Shown here: positions 57,503-64,000 of the stretch, piece after piece | How positions within the stretch are numbered: position 1 is the stretch's first letter | Layout of the letters: each line of letters starts with the position of its first letter | Translations under genes and position numbers: made by a program | The notes under the pieces: model-generated | The model's database searches: none | What the model was told of the DNA's origin: nothing | Seen by the model: the letters and a program-made list of their open reading frames with translations, nothing else | Assembly (NCBI GenBank): GCA_037127255.1 | Contig: JBANSL010000004.1 | Coordinates: 76,034,627-76,098,626 of the forward strand | DNA length: 64,000 nucleotides | Reading direction: 5' to 3' | Source of the DNA: Persicaria tinctoria | Lineage: Eukaryota > Streptophyta > Magnoliopsida > Caryophyllales > Polygonaceae

Positions 57503-57509
57503 TATATAA
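57503..57509 (+). promoter_or_regulatory. TATA box of the Harbinger transposase gene
   Basis: TATATAA at 57503-57509, about 60 bp before the ATG at 57571. The transposase therefore seems to have its own promoter and not to be read through from ORF1. Confidence 0.5.
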
Positions 57510-57570
57510 GATGACATTGTAGCCTTTCATATACATCACAAAATTCATCTACCTCTGACAATCTCTCCCA

Positions 57571-58929
57571 ATGTCTGATTGCGAATCAAATTCCTCAAAC
57601 ACTAACCCTTTTCTTTCAAGTAGTAGCTCTGATGATGGCGTAGTCGAGCTTCAAGCTATCCTTAATGAATGGGAAGTTGCAGCTCTTGGGAAGCAACAAG
57701 CATACCAGCCGCCTGAAAGTTCGCGAACTAGACGTCGCCGCACCCACATTGAGCGAGGAAGGGAGAGAGGCCATGCCCAGTTGTCCGTCGATTACTTTGC
57801 GGAGGTCTCAACTAACCCAGATGAGGTCTTCCGTCGCAGATTTCGAATGAGTAAGGGGGTTTTCAATCGCATTCTTCAGCGATTGGAGTCGGAAGTGCAA
57901 TACTTTCAACAACGCCCAGATTGCACGGGCAGGATGGGCATCTCCACTCTCCAGAAAGTGACAAGTGCAATTCGCATTTTGTCCTATGGGATTGCCGTCG
58001 ATGCTTGTGATGAGTATCTACGGTTATCGGGGGGCACTGCAAGATTGTGTTTATCACAATTCGTTGACGGAATTTGCAACTTGTTTGGAGAGGAGTATCT
58101 TCGACGTCCAAATGCCGCGGACATCCAACGCCTTCTAAGCATAGGGGAGTCCCGTGGCTTTCCTGGGATGTTAGAAAGCATTGACTGTATGCATTGGGCT
58201 TGGAAGAACTGTCCAACTGCCTGGAAAGGTCAATTTGCCCGTGGAGATCATGATCACTCGACAATCATACTCGAGGCAGTTGCATCCTATGACCTATGGA
58301 TCTGGCATGCTTTTTTCGGAGTCCCAGGTACTAATAATGATATTAACGTTCTTGATCGATCCCCTATTTTTGATGATGTTTTACAAGGTCAAGCTCCAAA
58401 TGTGAATTTCACTGTTGGGGGACACGGGTACACCATGGGGTATTGCCTTGCGGATGGGATATACCCGGAATGGGCTGCATTTGTGAAATCCACAAAGTCT
58501 CCCCAAGGCAGGAAGATGAAGTTATTTGCCCAATACCAGGCTTCCGTTCGCAAAGATGTGGAAAGGGCCTTTGGTGTGTTGCAAGCTCGTTTCGCAATAG
58601 TTCGGAACCCTGCAATGTCTTGGGATCCAGTGTTGCTCGGGAAGATAATGAGAGCATGCATCATTTTGCACAATATGATCGTGGAAGACGAGCGAGAACA
58701 TTTTACTCATCATGGTTACGAGATTCCGCAATTTGACGAAGGAATAAGTGGTGAACCAGTCCCGGCAGACAACTCCACATGGACGTGGTCGACCTCGACA
58801 CCGGAGGCTATGCGCGAGTATATCAAGAGGAGGCGTGCACTTCGCGATAATGGTACACACCGTCGACTGAGGGAAGACTTGAAGGAACATATTTGGCAAA
58901 AATGTGGGACCAATCGTGGAGACAATTAG
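57571..58929 (+). CDS. PIF/Harbinger transposase (HARBI1-like DDE nuclease), intact 452 aa
   Basis: Cuts and pastes the element. Uninterrupted single-exon frame with an acidic Ser-rich N-terminus, a helical DNA-binding part (FRRRFRMSKGVFNRILQRLE) and a DDE_Tnp_4-type catalytic core. The first Asp lies in ESIDCMHWAWKNCP, the second in GVPGTNNDINVLDRS, and the Glu in RKDVERAFGVLQARF. YCLADGIYPEW and ILHNMIVEDER are further family motifs. The length is usual for plant PIF/Harbinger transposases and no obvious catalytic residue is missing. With ORF1 damaged only by a single stop, the element looks young. I did not find the paired autonomous ends to be perfect. Confidence 0.93.
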   Translation: MSDCESNSSNTNPFLSSSSSDDGVVELQAILNEWEVAALGKQQAYQPPESSRTRRRRTHIERGRERGHAQLSVDYFAEVSTNPDEVFRRRFRMSKGVFNRILQRLESEVQYFQQRPDCTGRMGISTLQKVTSAIRILSYGIAVDACDEYLRLSGGTARLCLSQFVDGICNLFGEEYLRRPNAADIQRLLSIGESRGFPGMLESIDCMHWAWKNCPTAWKGQFARGDHDHSTIILEAVASYDLWIWHAFFGVPGTNNDINVLDRSPIFDDVLQGQAPNVNFTVGGHGYTMGYCLADGIYPEWAAFVKSTKSPQGRKMKLFAQYQASVRKDVERAFGVLQARFAIVRNPAMSWDPVLLGKIMRACIILHNMIVEDEREHFTHHGYEIPQFDEGISGEPVPADNSTWTWSTSTPEAMREYIKRRRALRDNGTHRRLREDLKEHIWQKCGTNRGDN

Positions 58930-59326
58930 TATTTTCCGCTATCCGAATTGTGTTATGTTATTGAAAAAATTCTCAAGTTTATGCATTGTGTTTGTTATAA
59001 CTTCCTTTCGTTTATTTAATTAATGTCATTTTTTTTTGTTATATATATAGTTCGCACAATGTCATTTATAAATAATATTAATTTAATATTACTATTTTAA
59101 TAATAATAAATGAATATAATAATATAATCAAGAATGGAAATAATTATTGAAGAGGGGTATATTTGTAAATTGAGTGGGTATGAAAAGATTGGTTTTGGGA
59201 TACTAGGGATGCTACTGATAAAGTGGGAAAAATGAGAATGAGATGCTGAAATGATGTGGCGGAGAGAGAAGAATAAAATATTAGTATTTCTAGTATCCCG
59301 AGTATCCATTGATAAACATGGTCTAA

Positions 59327-59518
59327 GTTTGGTGATGTTGCTAATCAAAAGAAGAAGGCAAAGGAGCCATTAGCAAATGTGACAAATCGTGAGAGCTCTT
59401 ATAAGATGTTTCAAAACATGTCTAAAGACAGTCAAAAGCTAATGAGTACACTCTTGAATCTCATGGAGCAACAGAGATCTGAGGTGAATATGGCAGGTTG
59501 TACCTTGTGTCTCAATAT
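59327..59518 (+). pseudogene. Copia gag remnant, 3' part
   Basis: Resumes the gag frame after the Harbinger insertion (FGDVANQKKKAKEPLANV, then SQKLMSTLLNLMEQQ and a VNMAG segment before the expected protease). Decays into stops near 59535. Confidence 0.6.
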
Positions 59519-60478
59519 TCTAAACTGTGGATAACAGGGTGATGGTTTGTGATTTTTTTTTCCCTATTAGAGGAAAAAATATTGCTGATGATGTTCAACG
59601 TGTTTTTTTTTTTAAATAAAAACAAACAATTATTCTGGCGGCTACCTCCTATTTTGACATGTGAAACTATGAAACGTAACGGTGTTGATGATATGGCGTT
59701 GACCAACAATCTCGAAGATCAATATCTAAATAAAATAAATTGACTTGAATATTGAATATATAAGAGGATGAATAGGAAGAAAATTCCAAAACAAAGCCTA
59801 ATTTTAAAAAATGGATTTATGGGAAAATGTATGTTGATTACTAACCACAAGACCTTCAAAGTTGGCGGGAGACATAAACCAACTAAACAAGGGTCAAAAT
59901 CAAGTAATACAAGTTTATATTTGAATTTGACCATACTTAATTGTTTTGGGACTTTACTTACATATTTAAGTTTTATTGGGTCACGTTTGATGAAATTACA
60001 TACCTTCTTTCTAACTTATATCCTTACTTTATAATAAGAAGCGAAAATTTTCAGATCAAATGAATAAGCGACTTTAGAAAAATAATATTAAGACAAAACT
60101 AAAGAAATATTTATCAATTAAACTTATGTTTTATGTTTATAAATAGAATTTTATAGATAGAATTATTTATCGATCCTTAAAGTCTAGGTGCGTAAAGAGT
60201 AAAAACAATAATAATAGGATGAAACTCTTAAAATTGAAGCATTAGTCTTACTACACGAGTAAGATTGAGATTTCCATAATGTTTAAAATCGAATTCGACA
60301 ACCTTATAATTATCAACTCACTTAAAAGAAAATTCAATTTTCCTACAATGTCAAGATAATTATGGATGTTATTCAAATCTACGTGTCCCTAATCTAGACT
60401 ATCTTTTTCACTCTTTATGTGAGTTCAATATGATGGCCGATAAAATTATACGTTTCAATCACCATATCTAGGGCCCTT
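59519..60478. other. AT-rich intergenic DNA
   Basis: No gene seen. Any remainder of the Copia element is too diverged to recognise. Confidence 0.35.
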
Positions 60479-60800
60479 ATATGAGCTGAACAGTTCGAGC
60501 TCGAGTTGAGCTCGTTCACTTACCTAAGCAAGTCGAGCCAAAAATATCATTTTAAGCTCGGCTCGTTCGATTTAGACTTGAATAGCTCAAATTTTATAGA
60601 ATTTCTACAATTTTCTTTAAGTTAATATGTTATGATCAAGTAAAACGATTTAAACCTCGAAAAAAGCTCGGCTCGAGCTTATTCACTTACTAAAACAAGT
60701 CAAACTTGAACAAAAAAAAATCGTTTAAAAATTGGGTTCGGCTCAGCCCGAACTCCTTTAGCTCGACTCGTTCGGATCGAAAGTTACGAACTTACAACTC
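60479..60800. mobile_element. hAT-like element with GCTCGAGCTCG words, diverged copy
   Basis: Same order and orientation of pieces as 20427-20862 (GTTCGAGCTCGAG..., TTAAGCTCGGCTCGTTCGA, AATAGCTCAAATTTTATA, CGAAAAAAGCTCGGCTCGAG). Ends and target duplication are not preserved. Confidence 0.55.
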
Positions 60801-61040
60801 ATCTAGAACACGGCTCATTCAAACGTATAGTTCTAACTATCGATCTACTCCGCATAAAACAAGGAGTGGACACAATAAATTCCGCAATAAAGAGGGATTG
60901 ATTGAGAGGGCATTGTGAATGCATTAAAAGGTCTAGACTCTAGAACAGTTTCATATAGACAAATTAATAGTAAATCAAATAAATTTCTGATTTATTGGGG
61001 TGGCCAAAGTGGGAATTTCCCTGCACTTGAAGGAACATCT
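60801..61040. other. Intergenic, no feature seen
   Basis: Unassigned sequence between two repeats. Confidence 0.3.
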
Positions 61041-61136
61041 TCATAACCATTCCAGAATGATTCACCGGAAAAGACTTGTGGGTAGTACACTTAGGTCATC
61101 GGTTTGAACCCTGGAATGACCGCTCTTTATTTACCC
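61041..61136 (-). repeat. Dispersed repeat, copy 2
   Basis: Reverse-complement relative of 17825-17919 with the same ordered words (CCGGAAAAGACTTGTG, GGTTTGAACCC, CCGCTCTTTATTTA). Confidence 0.6.
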
Positions 61137-61847
61137 TTTCAAGAAGGAACATCTTCATCAATTTTAAATTTTTAACGCATTTTCAATCCCAACGTGAATG
61201 TGTGTTCTGGACCTTCTGGTTGGACTTGACCTAATGACCTCTTTACTCCTTATATGTATTTTCACTTCAATTATTATTTACTCCGTAGTATTTATTTTGT
61301 TTAATATTTTTCTTATATATACTAGTGAATGAATTCACAAGCCTCCTTATATTACATTGAAAGTAACTTTTAACTTTTTACTCAAAAAAAGAAAGTAACT
61401 TTTAACTTTTGCATAAAGAACAATAAATTGAAAAAAAAACACAATGTTCATACTTTTAGACACATTTTAAAGAAAATTGAAAATTAAACACATTTATTTT
61501 TCTTACCCAATTTTTTCCCCTGAAAACTCTAACTAATCAAATCCCTAATTTCATCCGTTTAGATGCTTTTGGCATATATGGTCCGCCCTATTGTCAAATT
61601 TTTTCCCGTTAAAAAAAAAACCATTCACTAATAATTTAATTTCTAGTGGATTTTCATAAAATAAAGAATAAAATACATATAAAATATTTTTTTAAATAAG
61701 AGAAGCATCCTGGAAAGTGGAAAGGGCTAATTTGTTTGTTTGGTAGCTGGTCAAAGGAGAGAGAATGAATCTTTGACTTCTCCATAAATCCTGATATGAG
61801 AGTTGGGTTGGGGGTGGTGGGTTCACACTCTCTCTGACTTTTTCTTA
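61137..61847. other. Intergenic, distal promoter side of the kinase gene
   Basis: AT-rich, with no gene or clear regulatory motif beyond A/T runs. Confidence 0.35.
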
Positions 61848-62082
61848 CTACCTCCGTTCCATAATACATGTCCTTTTACTTTTCAGCACGTTTTTTAAGG
61901 AGCGAAAAGCTCTATAAAATATTATTTTTTTAATTAATTTTTTAATATAATTTGATACTTGTTACTAATAAGTATCAAATTATATAAAAAAATTAATTAA
62001 AAAAATAATATTTTATAGAGTTTTCCGCTCCTTAAAAAACGTGTTGAAAATCAAAAGACCATGTATTATGGAACGGAGGGAG
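61848..62082. mobile_element. Stowaway-like MITE in the kinase promoter
   Basis: 235 bp with ends CTACCTCCGTTCCATAATAC / GTATTATGGAACGGAGGGAG and TA on both sides (61846-61847, 62083-62084). It ends 375 bp before the kinase ATG. Confidence 0.88.
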
Positions 62083-62457
62083 TATTTAATTACATTCAAA
62101 ACCCCTCTTTCCCACCCCACCGTTTGCCCATACCTTGAGTTTCTGTTTCTCTTTACATTCTCCTCTTACAATTCCCCTTTTTGCATCACCTGATCTTCAG
62201 ATCATCTTCCCCCAAAATCCGGGTTTGTTAACCTGCATCTCCCACCTAAGATCTCTACATTCTAAATTCCCACGTCAAAAAGACTGGATTTTTATAGTCT
62301 CTCTCTTTAGAAGGTGATCTGATCGGCAGACCCTTTTGGCATCCTCTCAAATTACGGAGGATTTACAGCGAATTAGGGCGTATCAAGATTTCAAGAAATA
62401 GGGTTTATAATTGGCAATCTCGATTTTCTGTAATTCGGTAGCTAAGAGGGGGTTTCC
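62083..62457 (+). promoter_or_regulatory. Kinase core promoter and 5' leader
   Basis: CT-rich sequence (CCCCTCTTTCCCACCCCACC near 62102, TCTCTCTCTTTAG near 62299), typical of plant leaders with Y-patches. No TATA box was convincingly seen; the transcription start is not resolved. Confidence 0.4.
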
Positions 62458-63879
62458 ATGGGGAATTGCTGCGTCACACCCACAGGGGCGCCTGAAAAGA
62501 AGAAGAAGGGCAAAAAGAAGCAAAACCTCTTTGCCCTCGACTATGGAGGTAGCAAGTTTACTGTGTTGCAGGAGCCCACAGGGCGTGATGTTGAGTTTAG
62601 ATATGAATTGGGGAGGGAATTGGGGAGGGGTGAATTTGGGATCACGTATTTGTGTACTGATAGGGAAAATGGGGATGAGTTTGCTTGTAAGAAGATATCG
62701 AAGAAGAAGCTCAGGACGGCTGTGGATATAGAGGATGTGAGGAGGGAGGTCGAGATCATGAAGCATTTGCCGGAGCACCCGAATATTGTGACCTTGAAGG
62801 GTACTTATGAGGATGATCATGCTGTTCATTTGGTGATGGAACTGTGTGAGGGCGGTGAGTTGTTTGATCGGATTGTTTCGAGAGGGCATTACACCGAGAG
62901 GGCGGCTGCAGTTGTTATGAAGACCATTGTTGAGGTGGTTCAGGTGAGAACTTGTTTGTTCTTCTTGAATTCTTGAATGATACATTGATGCTAATTTTTT
63001 TTTGTGCTTATATGTTTCTTTGATAACTGTCATTTGGTCTTGCAATGTGGCGCCTGTAGTGATATGCAGTAGTTTGCAAAGTCTGCAACTTAGCTTGCTG
63101 ATTGAACCTGGTTTGGAATTTGTTAGTTAGGATTCATCATTCTTGTTTTGAGTTGAAGGGAATGCAGTGAACAAAAATGGAGGCAGCATGGCCTTTTTAG
63201 GGGGCGAATAATTAGCAAAGCCGAAAGATTTTCTTGCAGTTCTACAAGGAATTGAAAGAACTTATAAGTTCTAACACAGATTCTAATGGTTTATCACTTC
63301 GTTTGTTGATGAGATTAGAGCTTCTAAAAGGATATTATTGATCCCAAGTGGTGGATATTACTTATGCACATTAACTTTCTACAAAATTTATGTGCTGATG
63401 GATTTGTTATTGCTGGTAAAACTATGGCTTTCATGGTTGAGCAACACTTTCTTTTTGGGGAAGGGGTGATGCAAGCTGTCAATTCTTGCATTTCTTGCAC
63501 TCCACTGGTTAAGTCCATTGAGGATGTTAGTGTTGTTTTCTGTTTGCGCGCATTGTGGTGAAATGGTTGCTTTAGTTTTCTGTATCCTTACTTGTGTTGT
63601 GTATCTTACAGATGTGCCATAAACATGGGGTCATGCATCGTGATCTCAAACCAGAGAATTTTCTCTTTGCGAATAAGAAAGAAACAGCGGCACTGAAAGC
63701 AATTGATTTTGGACTTTCAGTCTTCTTCACACCCGGTGAAAGGTTCAATGAGATAGTAGGCAGCCCTTACTACATGGCTCCGGAAGTACTGAAGAGGGAT
63801 TATGGTCCGGAAGTAGACGTTTGGAGTGCTGGAGTAATCCTTTATATTTTGCTGTGTGGTGTACCGCCTTTTTGGGCAG
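62458..63879 (+). CDS. CPK: Calcium-dependent protein kinase, group III-like (5' part, runs off the window)
   Basis: Ser/Thr kinase activated by Ca2+ through its own calmodulin-like domain (not in the window). Coding exons 62458-62943 (162 codons, phase 0 donor CAG/GTGAGA) and 63612-63879 (acceptor TTACAG, next donor at 63880). It starts MGNCC: Gly2 is a myristoylation site and Cys4/Cys5 likely palmitoylation sites, so membrane attachment is expected. The Gly-rich loop LGRGEFG is at residues 55-61, the ATP Lys at 78 (FACK), the catalytic Asp at 173 (HRDLKPEN) and the Mg-binding Asp at 194 (IDFGLS); [20 protein letters not shown] follows. The variable domain is short and Lys-rich. Subgroup III (CPK7/8/10/13/32-like) is my judgement from [20 protein letters not shown] and the N-terminus. 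The frame is clean. Confidence 0.93.
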
Positions 63880-64000
63880 GTGAGAGACAAAAAACATGTT
63901 TTATTTACTCATTTTGGTGACTAAACATTTCCATGCCTAATGACCAGTCAATTACTTATTTTTGGTTTTAGTTGCAAGTCACTGAATTGTATTTCTCTGT

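Larger units (their letters stand above)
55335..59323 (+). mobile_element. PIF/Harbinger DNA transposon (3,989 bp), nearly complete
   Basis: Boundaries are set by the interrupted Copia gag: TAA at 55332-55334 and at 59324-59326 is the 3-bp target duplication typical of PIF/Harbinger, and removing the element restores gag continuity. Ends are only moderately similar inverted repeats (left AAAATGTGAATAGTGG; right, reversed, GACCATGTTTATCAATGG). It carries both genes of the superfamily in the same direction: a Myb/SANT-like ORF1 (55987-57123, one stop) and an intact DDE transposase (57571-58929). The left subterminal region has three CACGTG boxes (about 55402-55515). Confidence 0.8.

Noticed and set aside
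57863..58899. Several minus-strand frames over the Harbinger transposase
   Set aside because: Antisense shadows of the intact transposase ORF.
63364..63561. 65-residue plus-strand frame in the kinase intron
   Set aside because: It lies between a good donor (62944) and a good acceptor (63611) and does not extend the kinase domain.

Overview
The window looks like a repeat-rich, AT-rich eudicot nuclear chromosome segment. Evidence for a plant: spliced plant genes (a group III calcium-dependent protein kinase, a remorin, a plant-type guanylate kinase with a long N-terminal extension), Copia elements primed by initiator-Met tRNA, Ty3/gypsy elements primed by Asp tRNA, a PIF/Harbinger element with its two-gene layout, and Stowaway, Tourist, hAT and MULE miniature elements. 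I saw no tRNA or rRNA gene, CRISPR array or prokaryotic feature. The species cannot be named from the sequence.

Layout. 1-5,100: a compact block holding a 62-residue stand-alone BED zinc-finger ORF (minus), a 90-residue coiled-coil ORF (plus) and a broken plant-mobile-domain (PMD) gene (minus). Their promoter regions share a palindromic TACCGCAT...ATGCGGTA module, which includes a 150-bp near-perfect cruciform. 5,354-16,218: a non-autonomous gypsy-type element (minus) whose 3' LTR is split by a 3.6-kb TG...CA insertion. 16.2-22.0 kb: AT-rich DNA, another LTR-like unit with GGTCGATATCGACC repeats, two hAT-type elements and a Tourist MITE. 22.5-27.6 kb: a gene island on the minus strand with guanylate kinase (10 coding exons, complete) and remorin (2 exons, complete).

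28.9-38.4 kb: a three-level nest. A Copia element with LTRs and a GAACT duplication carries a CACTA-like insertion, which carries a hAT derivative with a perfect 8-bp duplication whose only ORF is a second BED zinc-finger miniprotein homologous to the one at 257-445. 39-43.4 kb: MITE, G-box cluster and fragments of a lectin-type receptor kinase and a CCCH zinc-finger gene. 43.7-47.3 kb: a 21-bp minisatellite, a deleted Copia element and a LINE 3' end. 47.8-54.1 kb: Tourist MITE, long-TIR MULE and a truncated gypsy element with a 1.43-kb LTR. 54.4-59.5 kb: a decayed Copia gag interrupted by a nearly complete PIF/Harbinger element with an intact 452-residue transposase ORF. 60-64 kb: degenerate hAT and Stowaway elements, then the first two coding exons of a calcium-dependent protein kinase that runs off the right edge.

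The three complete or edge-cut host genes (guanylate kinase, remorin, CDPK) have unrelated housekeeping or signalling roles and no operon-like relationship. Most of the rest is layered mobile DNA, and the nesting order gives a relative chronology. The least ordinary material is the pair of BED-finger miniproteins and the palindromic control regions around the first one and the PMD gene.
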